A stretch of 64,000 bases of DNA from Agelas oroides. Taxonomy: Eukaryota; Porifera; Demospongiae; Agelasida; Agelasidae. A program made the position numbers and the translations under genes. The DNA lies in assembly GCA_949130485.1 (NCBI GenBank), contig OX422186.1, positions 10,868,271-10,932,270 on the forward strand, given 5' to 3'. The notes under the pieces were generated by a model. That model saw nothing but the letters and a program-made list of their open reading frames with translations, had not been told where the DNA came from and ran no database searches. Within the stretch, counting starts at the first letter, position 1; each line of letters opens with the position of its first letter. Shown one piece after another: positions 1-22,265 of the stretch.

Positions 1-112
1 ATCATGGAGTCAAAGGTCAAAACTGGAATACGTACATACTCTCTTACAAAGAGGGTAAGCAGTGGAATATGGGCACCGGCCGACACCCTAAGAGAAACTT
101 TAAACCACTCAC

Positions 113-10737
<10,625 letters not shown>

Positions 10738-10764
10738 CTCCTTGTCGTAAAAAGACTTGAACAC

Positions 10765-11368
10765 TTACGTATTACGGTAAATATAAAGTGCTGGACAGCG
10801 CTGACCTTTTATGCACGTGCGGACCGTATTTTCAACATTTCCGAACGGATATGCGGATTTCCGGCCGGATGCGCGGATTGTTTACCATGTACCACAAGCC
10901 ATGCACAAGGTTGTGAGGTGATGTATCTGCTGATTATCGACCTGCTGATCACATAGATTACAACATGCACCTACAGCTACCTAGCTAGCTACACATGCAT
11001 GCCATGAGGAGGACCTACCTCAGAAAAGCCTGACCTATGAAAAAGAGGAATTAAATCACAGGATTCTCAGCCCACATACTGCTGGGTCTTCCAACTCAAT
11101 CAACCCCCACTAATTGACTTCTAGTTGTTCAGTGTGCCATTTAGTATTCCACTGTTGTACAGTATAACAGTCTGCACATTGATTTGTTGATGCATGTGAG
11201 TGGCTAATGGCAACAGTGAAAACTGAAAATTTATGCGATCTGCAACATTATGCGATCTGCAAACGTTTTTGACTTTTACAGGATTGTCAATTGAATGTAT
11301 TATTCTGCAATGCTTTGCAGTATTACACAGTTTCAGTTTCAGACTGATGGTGTACAAACAGCAGCTGA
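10765..11368. other. Intergenic, ACLY promoter side and EAF 3' side
   Basis: About 600 bases between the ACLY start and the EAF stop. No further gene is seen. The ACLY promoter and 5' UTR should lie at the left edge, and the EAF 3' UTR at the right. Confidence 0.6.
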
Positions 11369-14300
11369 TCATACATCGCTGTCAGACCCAGAGTCACTGA
11401 GCTGAAGATCATTCCCTGTTCAAGAAGAGAATGGAGTATCAATGACCAGGACTTTTACCTTGAAAATCAATTCAGTAATTTGCAATGTACAACCATGTAA
11501 CTTACTTAGCTCAGTCACAGATTTCTTTCTGGAAGGGTCTTGTGCAAATGCAGCAGCCTACAAGAAGATCAAATGGCCAATCAGTTCACACATATTAACA
11601 AGAACTGAATTAGTAATTCCAAGAGTTCATTATGAACTCTTGGTAATTCCTAGGCTACATGAAAGGAACAATTCTTATACAGTGCATTAGCAACTAACAG
11701 TGAACAGCCTCAGATGTGTAGGAAGAGGAGATAGCCTTGTTTTAAGGACTATAAACTGGCTATATGTGTGTTTGTACATAGTTAGTCTCTACCCTGACAC
11801 TAGTCTCGTTCCCAGCCCTTCCCTCCTTCCTCATCTGAAGCCCGAGAATGAGACTGTTATACATGGGCTGCAAATATCCACTCAGAACTATTTGTTGACC
11901 TAAATGGCCAAATTTATTTACTAAGTTATATAAAACTGTTCTTATTCCTACCAAGCAGGTTTTTGAGTTGTAATGAATTCAAGAAGAGAATGGAACCTTC
12001 AGAAAAATTGACCATGGAATAAGGAAAATGCTGGACCAGGGCCTGGAAATGAGGTTAGTACTATATTTTATGCGAACCACTTCTTTGTCGTTTTCCTGGT
12101 CGCTGCTATCGTCAGATGAATCTGAGGAGCTGCTTCCAGAACTGCTTTCTGAGTCCGAGTCGGAGCTACTGCCACTGGAGGAGGACTGCTGGTGGATGAC
12201 CTGAGCAGGTTGTGTCATGTGACTCCATTGTGACATTGTCTGCAGCTGAGGGACATGACCAATTTGTGGCATCTGAAGAATCTGATGCATTTGAGGTATC
12301 TGATGAGGTATTTGAGGTATTTGACTCTGCATTGTCGACTGTGACTGTTGTGTCAGGTGACCCATCATGTGACCAGCTTGTGATAGATGTGTCTCCCTCT
12401 CACTGTCACTATCAGAACTACTGGACGAGGAAGGTGAAGAAGAACTGCTAGACGAAGTGGTGACCATGTCAGTCTTGATCTTCTTGGATGGAGCAGGCTC
12501 AGGCGTGGGATTACTGGAGTGAATGGGGCTAAGCTCGTGAACCATGCTTTCCGGTTCAATCCCTAGAACAGGCATCGACAGAGATGTGCTGACGTGGGTC
12601 GTCTGTCCGCTACTGGTTGTGGTATCAGAGGTGGGTTTATTTGTATTTCTGTTTCGACCTTTTTTGGCACCAGTGACTTGTTGTGTGGGCGTGGCTCTCT
12701 TCCCAGCCTTGGGAACTTCGGCTCTTGACTTTGTCTGTTTCTTTCGTCCTTGGCTGTTGTTAGTGGCTGTTTTTCCAGAAGACGAAGTGGGGACAGTAAG
12801 TTGGGACTTTGCTGGCGGAGCCTTGGGCTGCATGTGGGTAGAGTAGGGAGAAGGGGAAACAGAACGATCTCGTGGCTTTCTGCCATCCCTGTAGGGAACA
12901 AATCAGTCACAGAAGTGTGTTATCATTACTAAAGGCTCTATTTCATAGGATTCTGTACCTCTGAATATGTACAGTTCACTAACCAAAGTACGATTTCATC
13001 AAGGTACCCCTCAAGCAGATAAGCCCACCCACCATTTTGGAATAGTTTTTTCCCTTGAAATTACACCCACCTATCTATGCTGTAATACAAAGTCATGCTG
13101 TTACACTTTGTATGTCAAATAGGACTAAACAAAAGAGATAGGACTAACAAATGAAGGCAGCTAGGTACACCATTTACTGCTACAGTATGGTCGTGGAGCG
13201 GCATAAGGTGTACCTGATGGCCTTGAGTTGCATGGTGTTGCTGATCTTCTCCAGAATGGCCTCTCCAGTCTCCGTGTTGATGATCAGAACACACTCCTTC
13301 AGACATGGCTTCTTGGGACCTCGGAACTGGAAAGCATCGTCCACTGATTCCGCCTGGTCAGAGAAGCACACGAATTCAGCATCCAGGACATTAACCACTT
13401 ACTCACTCTGTGTGTGTAGTAGCAATGTAGTCTCGTGCCAAGCCCGTGCGCACTTCCCGGTGAGAAACGGTCTGGTGAACGAAGTCCAATTCCTTGGGCT
13501 TATTCCCCATAAGTGGTAAGGACCAATGAGATTGCGAGATTGGTAATTATTACGCAGCACTTCTCTCACAACAGTAAAATTATGTTCATCTCCATTCGAG
13601 TATCCGCACCTTTTTTGAGTGGGTTGAATGCAATGTTGCTAAGTTACATTATCGCAAAAGTGTGTGCTAGCCCAAGAAATTCGACTTGGTTCATCAGACC
13701 GTTTCTCCTCGTGAGAGGGTGGGATCTGGGGACGAGACTAGTAGCAATTTCTCCCAAAAGGTATGTTTGCTATCACAGCATGTGCTACTGGTACTAGCAG
13801 TAATTTCCACATGGTTTTGAGTTCAGTACATGTAGTTACACAATCTTCTTCTCCCTGTCCACTCTAATACAGTATTATTGAACTTTGTTTTAGCATGCAC
13901 TCTTGGTACACGATTTAAGGATTGCGTGTTTGGTTACAGCCACCCACCTGTACGACTGGGAGTGAGACACTGACTTCATCCCCCTCCCCCACTTTTAACC
14001 TCCCTGGCTTGGCATGATCCACGGACAGTGGCTTGAAGTCATCTGAGGAAGAGGAGAGAGAGAATCCTCGGTTGCATTGTGAACATCACTTCCTTTCTAT
14101 CTTTCCTTTCTACATTTTGTATTTCATGTGTACTACTATCCTGCTTTCTACATCCCAAGTGACTTATATATATTTCAATCACAAAACAATTAGGCCCCAA
14201 TTTGTTTGTTTTCAGTCTCTCATCAGGTGCTTCCCCTAGACACAATGGGACCAGGTACCATTATGTAATCATCCATAGCCAACAGATACTTCTTTGTGAT

Positions 14301-14780
14301 AAATTTTATGCATGTCTCACCTGTCATCAAGTATGCTTAGATTCATGAACCTACAATAATGCTAGAACAACATCGCATTCAAGAAGCTATTTATTGGAGG
14401 GTATACGGACTCAAGTCCTCCTTAAAATGTTTTCTAAAAGAACAGGATCTCTTAGCTAGGGGATCGACGACCCAAGATGAAGCCAAATGGTTGTCAGGTG
14501 GCTTGTCCCATCCATTTCCTTTATATCTCAGAAACATATTTCACAGCGTGGTGACATGATCAAGTGTGTCGGGGCATCACGATAGTCTAAGGAACTCTCT
14601 CTATCAAACATGTGCAAATGGGCACTAAATAGAAACTGTGGCCGTATCAGGTCAGACTGTTATGGACTCACATTTGATAGTGTGGAAGGCGTTCTCCTTG
14701 GGGAAGGTGAAGCTTTTCCCCAGCTTCACGCGGTACTCTTGTCCCTGGACCACCGGCAACTCTGTCGAGGGTTCTGCCAT
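11369..14780 (-). CDS. EAF: ELL-associated factor (EAF1/EAF2 family)
   Basis: Partner of the RNA polymerase II elongation factor ELL in super elongation complexes, in the nucleus. Six exons: 14672-14780, 13948-14042, 13214-13353, 12081-12888, 11506-11557, 11369-11415; together 1,251 bases, 416 residues and a stop. The N-terminal EAF domain is clear: LGKSFTF, then YDFKPLSVDHAKPG and GDEVSVSLPVVQ, then KPCLKECVLIINTETGE. The long fourth exon encodes a Q/P/S-rich region and a Ser-Asp-Glu-rich transactivation-like stretch. The C terminus RNDLQLSDSGSDSD matches the conserved animal EAF tail. The donor after exon 12081-12888 reads GTGGTT, weaker than the rest, but phase and the conserved tail support it. 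Vertebrate EAFs are about 265 residues; the extra length is in the disordered middle. Confidence 0.93.
13428..13740. mobile_element. TAGTCTCG element, 313 bp, 9-bp TSD
   Basis: It begins TAGTCTCGTGCC and ends GGGGACGAGACTA, in an EAF intron. The flanking 9-mers GTAGCAATG (13419-13427) and GTAGCAATT (13741-13749) differ at one position. Subterminal AAACGGTCTG and CAGACCGTTT segments are also inverted. The interior is non-coding. Confidence 0.85.
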
Positions 14781-16179
14781 GACATCTTTTGCCACACCCA
14801 CCTTATGATGTTCCGCTATGACATCGTGCCCCACTTTAGCCACACCTACCGTTTTCAAATTCCAATTTCTTGGTGTTATAGTTCGCCTGTTCGCCTGTTC
14901 TCCTGTATAAAAAGCTAGGTGAGTGTATGCATAGATAGATAGTAGAGCACCCATCCAAGATAAACTGGTGTATGAATAGGCTGTAGTGTATGACCAGGAT
15001 TTGGCTTGATGGAAAGATGTGAGGGCTTACAAGGTGCTGCAAGAGCCTTGTGTAAGGAAAACAGTGATAATGTGTCTTTCAACAAGTCTCGCGGTGCCAG
15101 GAAGGAAGGAAGGTTGGGTCTGGCCATACAAGACTACTTTGCAATACCAAGTAGCTTATACGCCTATCAGTGGTGTGCCCTACCTACAACACCTGAGGCT
15201 TGGTGGGGGATAGGAGGGAAACTTACATATCCTAATGGAACAAGCCTGCATACCTGGGGCATAAAACTGTGTACCATCCCCCTACATATCCCTTACACAC
15301 ACAAATACCCCATATCTCCCTGTCGTGCACAGTGTGTGACAGGGAGATATGGGTATTTGTGGAATTCACAAAGAATTTTCCAATGACATTGAACACAATG
15401 TGTATGTGATTGGGACAATCCTGACCAGGTATCAACCCCTCGGGGAAGATTCTGACGGCAAATCCCCCTCCTTTCTCATCTGTATGCAAGGTGGGGCATA
15501 CCATTGAAAGGCGCATTATATTTACCAGAATGTGTGGCTATGTTGCATGTTTAATGTCTGCACTGGCCACCACATTACAGGTTGGTCTGAACTTAGAAGA
15601 TGGCTTATCCTGGGTATGGTGCTCCACCCGTAAGTTAACTATCCATGTAAGGTAAGGTAGGCCGGGGCTTTTAGAATGGCAGGTTGTCTCTGGATGGTTG
15701 TCTTGGTGCGTCTCTGCAGGATGCTGTGTGTGATTTGTTTGTTGTGGCACTTGGTGAGAGAAAATGAAGTGGATAAACCAAACTAGCTAACATAGGTGGA
15801 CAACTGTTAGGAGAAACTGGATGACACAGTGTGGTAGTTACATGTAACATACCTGTGGCAGGCATGACTGGATGAGGATGGTTTGGACCAACTTGCTGAG
15901 GGATATGGTGGTGCTGAATGCACACACATCAGTGTAGTTGGCTCAGTTGAACTACACATATGGCTGCCGTCAAGGGTGGATTGCTTATCTTCCACAGTGT
16001 TTTCACTATATTACACCTCACTAAGAATGATAGATTGAAACGCTTACTCTATGCAGAACTATGTCACCAATTCTGAGGTTTATGAACTGTATGGTGAACT
16101 GCCTTGTTCCCAGACACATTCGTTACTTGCAGTGTGGTCAGAAGGTCTGGGAGCAAGGCTAGGTTGTGCATCTTTTGAG
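14781..16179. other. Intergenic stretch between EAF and sorcin-like gene, with a hairpin at 15301-15362
   Basis: No convincing gene. At 15301-15362 an inverted repeat with arms of about 24 bases (CAAATACCCCATATCTCCCT and its inverse) surrounds a short loop. A family-like hairpin pair (CCTTGTTCCCAGAC ... GTCTGGGAGCAAGG) spans about 16104-16163. The missing 5' exon of the sorcin-like gene and the EAF promoter should lie here, but I could not place either. Confidence 0.5.
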
Positions 16180-16559
16180 TAGGGCTACCACGATAAGGCT
16201 AAATTTTATATCATATATGTCATGTAATTTTATGTCATGATATGACGATATATCATGACATGAGGTTCATTTCTGAAATTGTAATCTCTCATTGCATGAA
16301 ACAAATCATAAGTAACTCATTAACTTAGTATGCTAGTGTTTGGTAAGTTACAAGAACATGTGACCTTTCACAAGTAGGAATGTAGGTCTGTTGGCTCAAA
16401 TTTCACACATTTTGTGTCAGCTTCTTGGGTGTTCAGGTAAATCCCAGCTACAAATGCACACTGTTTAAAAATATCAATATAGACTTGGCTTATGTCGTAT
16501 CATGTCGAGACTACTTTATGTCATGACATAACGACATACGATATATTGTGGCAGCCCTA
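16180..16559. mobile_element. hAT-type MITE, 380 bp, perfect 8-bp TSD
   Basis: The ends TAGGGCTACCACGATA and (inverted) TAGGGCTGCCACAATA are hAT-like termini. CTTTTGAG occurs at 16172-16179 and again at 16560-16567, the 8-bp duplication typical of hAT elements. The interior is AT-rich with ATGTCATGAC palindromes and has no coding capacity. Confidence 0.88.
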
Positions 16560-16620
16560 CTTTTGAGTACCTATTACACGTAACTGAGTCTGAATGAAAA
16601 TCGCTTGTTCCTTGGCTTAG

Positions 16621-19600
16621 GGTGGTGTTGATCCTCTGTGGCCATATTTCTCCCATGTTGCCGGAGCAGTAAGTCCATTTTAGATTATAGTCAGTACATT
16701 GTAATTCAATTGATATAACTTGGGTGTAATTTTCAGCTGTTCTACTTGTGAAGCAAAAGTATTATTGAAACCCAGTCAATACGTTGCAATTCAATTGACC
16801 CCATGCATTCCATAGTATAATTTTCAGCTGTTCTACTTGTGAAGCAAAACCTTAAGTTGGTATGGCCTCAACGAACCTTGTTTCCATCAAGTGAGAAGTA
16901 TTTCTAGCCCTTTCTCAGTACTAAGTGACAAAAGCTATGGACCCATACTCCGTCTCCTGGTAGAGGCGTGCTACAACAGGAAGATCATGAGCTCTTGACT
17001 ATTAGTCCAGCGAGCTGGATATACTCATGTATGTAGAGACTTAATGTGGTGTTATTGTATGTGTAGGATGGTCAGATTGATGCACAGGAGTTGCAGAGGT
17101 GTCTGACGTCTTCAGGCATTGGTGGAGGCTACCAGCCATTCAGCAAGGAGACATGTCGGATCATGATTACCATGCTGGATCGTGACTACAGTGGCAAGAT
17201 GGGGTTCAACGAGTTCAAGGAACTGTGGGCCGCTCTCAACCAGTGGAAGGTGTGTTGTGTGTGTGTGTTTGAGTGTGTGCGTGTGTGTGTGTTTGAGTGT
17301 GTGCGTGTGTGTGTGTGCATAGGTGTGTGCGTAGGTGTGTCATGTATGTGTGTGTGGGTAGGTGTGTCATGTATGTGTGTGTGCGTGTGTGGGTATGTGC
17401 ATTCGTGTGTGTGTGTGTATGTATGCATGGGTGTGTCATGCGTGTGTGGGTGAAGCACTACTAACCTAAGTTATGGTTCCAACAGTGTATGGTTGGCTAC
17501 ATGCAGGATAAGTTGCCCAACTGTTTGATTATACACAAACAAAATAAATAACACAGGTACAGAGGCACGAAGGTTGAACATGACAGACGTGCGAACACAA
17601 ACATGTACAATGTAATGTTTTACTTTTGTCTCAGTAGCCTTTCTGGCACCTGACCTGGAATGATGTATTCCATTCGTGCTGTGTATGAATCTGTCAGCTT
17701 CTCTACTGGTTCCATTGTCAGACACAAGCTGCCTCTTCTAGACCTTTCCATGTTAGTTAATCGTAGTGCTTCCTGTAGCTCATGACGTGCTATCAGGTCC
17801 CTGTCCATGCATAATGTTATTATGGATGAACTTGTGAGACACCTAACAAGGATGGCAGCTGCATTAACCGAGTAGTCATTGCTCCAAATGTCAAGTTGCC
17901 TCATTGATTTGCTATGCTGCAGACCTTGTGCGAGAGCAAGCAGTTGCTGATCTTCAATCCCACAGAAACCAACACAAAAATTTATTAGATTATTGTTGTA
18001 TTTTAGAGTGCTAGCAAGAAGTGGTATCGAATCCCTAAGGTGACAGTTGCCGTCCAAGCTGAAACAATCGAGGCTTTTGCAGAATGTGATAAGCAAAACA
18101 AGGTAATGGGTATGGCATGGTTTTAGGTCCACTGAAGCTAATGATAAGAACAGACAGGAATGGTTCCTTGCTAGACCTTCAATCAGATGCTTGAAGGCAT
18201 CTCCAATATTTGTAACCAAAGGATGCCAGTTAACTCCAAGATGTAAGGCCGTTATGACTGATGTGCTTCTTAATGTTTTACCAATAAATCTTGTGCCACG
18301 GTGAGTTATGTCATTATGCATCAGATTAAACTGACAACACCTTGGTCCTGTTCTTGGATAGTTCTTTCTTGTGGAATAGTCCATATAAGGGGTTGGATTC
18401 TTTTCAATTAATTCCTTTAAAAGTAGCTGAGCACCACAGTCTCCTATCTTGCACTCAGTAAAGTCAATCTGACAAGTCTTCTTATGGCAAACGTTGGCAA
18501 CAAAATAGCCTATACAGGTGCAATCACTTGGATCAAGCTGAAGATGGTTGAATGAAAGGTTTACATTCAATAGACCTTCACTGACAGCTGCAGATAGACA
18601 GGTTGGAGGATTTACCCTTACACATATTTCAGACCTTTTTGACTCGTGTATACAACTTAGAAGAGCAAGTAGCAATCTGCGGTCATCTTGTCCAACCAAT
18701 AATCTCTGTAGCATTGATAGCTTATCAAGTGGACGTTGAGCAACCTCAGTCAGTATGCTAACAATTTTTGGCTCATTCAGTTGAGTCAGTCCAGCATAAA
18801 ATGGCAGTACAAGACTCAGTGGAGACTGCTGCAAGATTTTCTTAAACTTTTTAACTTGTTTTTCTTTTGAAATAGTGGATAGATGATGAGCACCAAGGAA
18901 ATCTTGCACAGCATGGTGCAGAAAGCTGTAACTCTGCTCCAAACCAAACCATTGTAGGTGATAATTTATTTGCATGAGGCCGAGCATGCTAGCCTCTTTC
19001 AGTGTGCTGCTGAGCAAATTCAATCTCTTCAAATCTTGTTCATCGAATGTTGTTTTTTGGCTAACAGTCCCATGATATGCTAAGCGACAAACAAGCTGAA
19101 ACATTTTATGGACGTCTCTGGGCAAACTCTGATACTCTCGTAATGCATCTACTTTGTGTGGCGTTCTCTCTTGCAAATGCCGACGAAGCAAGGTCAAAAC
19201 AAAGCAATTAAAAAGCTGTGTACGAGTATCTGGAAGTGTCTGGTGAAAGCAGCTGTACAAAAAAGTTAGAATGACGATGTTAATTGGCAAATCACAAAGG
19301 CTAGCAGCTTCAGGTTTCTCTTTGAGTATTTTATCAAATTCTTCAGCAGCTTCATCCCCATGCTTCTGACCGATGGAGCATCGAATGAACTGATTAACTT
19401 GTCTTTCACTGAATCTGTTGACCTCCAGTGTAGTTGTTGCACAATTGCGAAGGGTCACTGACGCTTCAGGATGTGAGGCAACGACAATACTGCAGTTTGG
19501 AAGTGACTGTCTTACAGTACCCACTATAAATTTGTAGACGAATGATTCATGTAGGTGTTCAACTGGCATACCATCCCAGGTATCAAAAAGAAAGCATGTG

Positions 19601-21641
19601 TTGGCCCCACCTTGCTCTGTAATCATGTCAGCTACTTTCTCTCTCATTTGCTTAGAATGATGTGGTATGATGTCAGCTAGCATTTTAGCAGACCAAATTT
19701 CTGGGTACTGGAGTGGGACTAAAATCACCAGCTCAAATCCTTGAAGAAGTTCTCCTGCTGTCCACTGTTGTGTTGCATGCTGCATTAGAGTAGTTTTACC
19801 ACCCCCAGCAACACCCTCGATTAGAACTACATTTCTTTTGTGTGGGTCTACCATCTGAAAAGCTTCATGAAGCGACAAAGTGGAGGAACATTCAAATGTA
19901 GCCTCTTTCCTAGGCCACAGGTGACTGGGAACAAGGCTACGTTCACGTGATGAAGCAGAGGAATGCTCACCTGGTGTTCTGGAAAGCTTAAGCGTGATCG
20001 GTATGTAAATATGCAGGTTAAAAGGACGCTGTAGATCAGAAATTTGATGTAATTTAGTGTAGCAGTCCTTTAAGTGCTTCTGGATTGTGGCCACTATTGT
20101 TTTGCATGGTGAGCTACTACATTCTGTTGATGTTAAGGCTTCTTTTACCTTGTCTGCTAGGTCAACGCAGCCTCTTGCACACAGTATCTGTATAAGCTGG
20201 CGGTATGTTGCTTCACTGCCACATTTTCTTTTCCATTTCCTAAGTGCTTCCCGCTTCTGAAGTTCGAAACTACCCCTGTAGTCTTCACTTATCGCTTTTT
20301 CATCAGCTTCAGTTAGCCCCAAATATGGGGCAAGACGTTTCCAGTCGATCAGACATTCGGCAATCACAGCAATGTGCTCGTCAGTGACTTGAGAAGCCTT
20401 CTTAGCCTCAGGGACAGCCCCAAGCACATCCTCAGCGACTGTGGCATCGGCAGACATAGCAATGAAGTATGAACAAGTCTGCGATCGACTGTCTGGCCAA
20501 TGACGTCGGGGGGTGGGGGGAACAGTAGGCATTAATTGGAATACGATGGCATGCGGATGGCCCGCGCTAGCCGTATATGGAACGTACCTGGCTTCAATTA
20601 TCCCCAATTAGCATCCGCAAGAGCTGAATAATCCTGAGGGGTGGGGGTAGGGCAAGCTTATGTGCACAAAGATATCGTTGGACAATAGAAGATTGATCGA
20701 TCCTGAAGCAAAAATCAATGTGGAAGAAGATAAATGCAGTTTTAGTATGCTTAATTGGCTCAGGAATGCAATTAATAAGCTAACATGTGATACTAGGAGT
20801 TTGTCCTACCCCCTGGAACATTCCTACACAAATTTAGACAGATTACTAACAACAGCTGTACATCTCTCTGTGTTTCTAATTCCCCTATGCTACCGTTGGC
20901 CTTTCTCAATGCAAGAACTAAGCTGAAAATCTTCGGCCATTATAGCAGAGGAATATGGACACCAAATTAGCCCAGGATCCTCTGAGTGAGGAGTGTGAGA
21001 AATGTCACGGTTAACTCATCCTCCTTCCATCAAACAGGCAGACTACTGAACCACTTTGTGTAGTCAAGGATTGACTAGGTAAATCTCACACTGTCCCACA
21101 GGCTTCCTTTGTGAACTTTGACCGAGACCGCTCCGGGACAGTGGAACCCCATGAGCTACACCAGGCCATCACGTCTTTTGGCTACAACCTGTCTCCCCAG
21201 GCCCTTGGCACCCTGGTGAGGCGGTATTCCACTGATGGCAAGATCGGCTTCGATGACTTTGTCTCCTGCTGCATCCGCCTCAGGACACTCACTGGTAAGG
21301 GGGACTCAGTGGTGAGGGGTGTGGTCACTTATAATTATGGTAGAATATGTATACCGGTAAATGTGTCTGGATGACCTAATGGTTTGCCATCCTCACTACC
21401 AGCTAGGGTCTTTCCCCTCGCTTGTCATGATAAACAAAATTAGCATAGCTTTAGAAGGAAGCCTACACATGTACAGGCTACACTTTAATTGTAATTGCTG
21501 GTTACCCATCTTCTGCATGTGACACACACACACACATACACACACACATACATAGCACAATTCCAGCAGAGGGATACAATGAGGAATGGCATAGCCAGTT
21601 TCCGATATGATGATTTCATCCAGGTGGCCATGTCTATCTGA
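16621..21641 (+). CDS. Sorcin/grancalcin-like penta-EF-hand protein (5' exon not found)
   Basis: Small calcium-binding protein of the penta-EF-hand group (sorcin, grancalcin), which binds membranes or partners when calcium-loaded. Exons: 16621-16668, 17067-17249, 21102-21294, 21556-21641; 169 residues are visible. EF-hand loops are seen at [22 protein letters not shown] (an insertion relative to a strict 12-residue loop), [13 protein letters not shown] and near [11 protein letters not shown], with a C-terminal [13 protein letters not shown] like sorcin. WAALNQWK favours grancalcin, while DRDRSGTV and the tail favour sorcin, so I give no symbol. The Gly/Pro-rich N-terminal exon expected before [10 protein letters not shown] was not located upstream. 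The 3.85-kb intron 17250-21101 contains a whole NLR gene on the other strand. Confidence 0.9.
17250..17450. repeat. GTGTGT-rich variable repeat
   Basis: Irregular GTGTGTGT/GTGCGT/GTATGT run at the start of the sorcin-like intron. Open frames through it on both strands are artefacts. Confidence 0.85.
17620..20457 (-). CDS. Intronless NLR-type protein: Death-fold, NACHT, LRR
   Basis: Cytosolic pattern-receptor type protein of 945 residues in one exon. Residues about 22-108 look like a Death domain ([22 protein letters not shown] ... [21 protein letters not shown]). A NACHT ATPase follows, with Walker [10 protein letters not shown] at 215-223 and a Walker-B-like [10 protein letters not shown] that departs from the usual DGxDE. 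The C-terminal third has leucine-rich repeats ([38 protein letters not shown]). I chose ATG 20457, 21 residues before the Death fold; the frame stays open to 20607, but that extension is unlike a domain. The gene lies wholly in an intron of the sorcin-like gene, on the opposite strand. Residues about 173-187 come from an inserted hairpin element. The ligand is unknown. Confidence 0.9.
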   Translation of the reverse strand: MSADATVAEDVLGAVPEAKKASQVTDEHIAVIAECLIDWKRLAPYLGLTEADEKAISEDYRGSFELQKREALRKWKRKCGSEATYRQLIQILCARGCVDLADKVKEALTSTECSSSPCKTIVATIQKHLKDCYTKLHQISDLQRPFNLHIYIPITLKLSRTPGEHSSASSRERSLVPSHLWPRKEATFECSSTLSLHEAFQMVDPHKRNVVLIEGVAGGGKTTLMQHATQQWTAGELLQGFELVILVPLQYPEIWSAKMLADIIPHHSKQMREKVADMITEQGGANTCFLFDTWDGMPVEHLHESFVYKFIVGTVRQSLPNCSIVVASHPEASVTLRNCATTTLEVNRFSERQVNQFIRCSIGQKHGDEAAEEFDKILKEKPEAASLCDLPINIVILTFLYSCFHQTLPDTRTQLFNCFVLTLLRRHLQERTPHKVDALREYQSLPRDVHKMFQLVCRLAYHGTVSQKTTFDEQDLKRLNLLSSTLKEASMLGLMQINYHLQWFGLEQSYSFLHHAVQDFLGAHHLSTISKEKQVKKFKKILQQSPLSLVLPFYAGLTQLNEPKIVSILTEVAQRPLDKLSMLQRLLVGQDDRRLLLALLSCIHESKRSEICVRVNPPTCLSAAVSEGLLNVNLSFNHLQLDPSDCTCIGYFVANVCHKKTCQIDFTECKIGDCGAQLLLKELIEKNPTPYMDYSTRKNYPRTGPRCCQFNLMHNDITHRGTRFIGKTLRSTSVITALHLGVNWHPLVTNIGDAFKHLIEGLARNHSCLFLSLASVDLKPCHTHYLVLLITFCKSLDCFSLDGNCHLRDSIPLLASTLKYNNNLINFCVGFCGIEDQQLLALAQGLQHSKSMRQLDIWSNDYSVNAAAILVRCLTSSSIITLCMDRDLIARHELQEALRLTNMERSRRGSLCLTMEPVEKLTDSYTARMEYIIPGQVPERLLRQK
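19899..19939. mobile_element. TAGCCT hairpin element, 41 bp, inside the NLR coding sequence
   Basis: Plus-strand TAGCCTCTTTCCTAGGCC ... TGGGAACAAGGCTA, flanked by CATTCAAATG and CGTTCACGTG (7 of 10 identical). Element plus a 10-bp duplication is 51 bp, a multiple of three, so the reading frame continues between the Death fold and the NACHT. The inverted repeat is degraded, consistent with an old insertion. Confidence 0.6.
20642..21101. other. Rest of sorcin-like intron, upstream of NLR gene
   Basis: No gene or repeat recognised. The NLR promoter should lie within roughly 20460-20900. Confidence 0.5.
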
Positions 21642-21993
21642 GATGAGTTATGTGCCTGCAGACCTTGGAGTATACTTAGGCACTGAACTTGAAATAGAGA
21701 ACTAATTAACCCTACCTATTGGTCGCATTTTCAATTTCGTTTCTAGTTGTATAGTTTTTCCCACTGTGATTTTAAGGTTTTTAAATGACCATGGAAATGA
21801 GATGCATAACAGTCATGCATGCATGTGCCTAGTAGTCTCAGTCCCAGACCCAAAACCAACCCCACTTTCAGTATTGCATTTCAGACTTTGCACTTTCGTT
21901 GCTTCCCGAGTTAGGGACCTCTCACTATAAGGGACAAAATGTTGGTTCCCAATGGTGTCCGTTATAGAGGGGTTCCACTGTACACACCAGGTT

Positions 21994-22073
21994 TAGCCTC
22001 ATTCCCAGGCCTTTTGCATTCGTCACTTGCAGTGTTGGAAGCAACGAAAGTGCAAAGTCTGGGAATGAGACTA
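21994..22073. mobile_element. TAGCCTC hairpin element, 80 bp, near-perfect TSD
   Basis: It begins TAGCCTCATTCCCAGGCC and ends GTCTGGGAATGAGACTA. Flanking 9-mers CACCAGGTT and TACCAGGTA match at 7 of 9. It lies between the convergent ends of the sorcin-like gene and WDR12. Confidence 0.8.
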
Positions 22074-22265
22074 TACCAGGTAAGGTCTGGGAATGAGACT
22101 TGTGCAATACAGTATACTAGCTATATTGTTTGAAGTGCTGAGTACTGTAAGAAAATCCTGTGAGTATGCATGTGTGAGGATTATTTGTGACATGATCGGT
22201 CACTTGTAGGAATGATTCTTATTAACAAAAAAGATCTGTATGAAGATGATAATGTGTACACTGTG

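Noticed and set aside
15538-15995. Minus-strand Q/H/P-rich frames (QQTNHTQHPAETH, PSASWSKPSSSSH)
   Set aside because: Open over 60-85 codons, but they match no family known to me and no consistent splice model links them to EAF, whose start is supported.
17091-17453. Frame continuing past the sorcin-like exon into [12 protein letters not shown]
   Set aside because: The exon ends at the GTGTGT donor (17249); the rest is a GT-rich intronic repeat.
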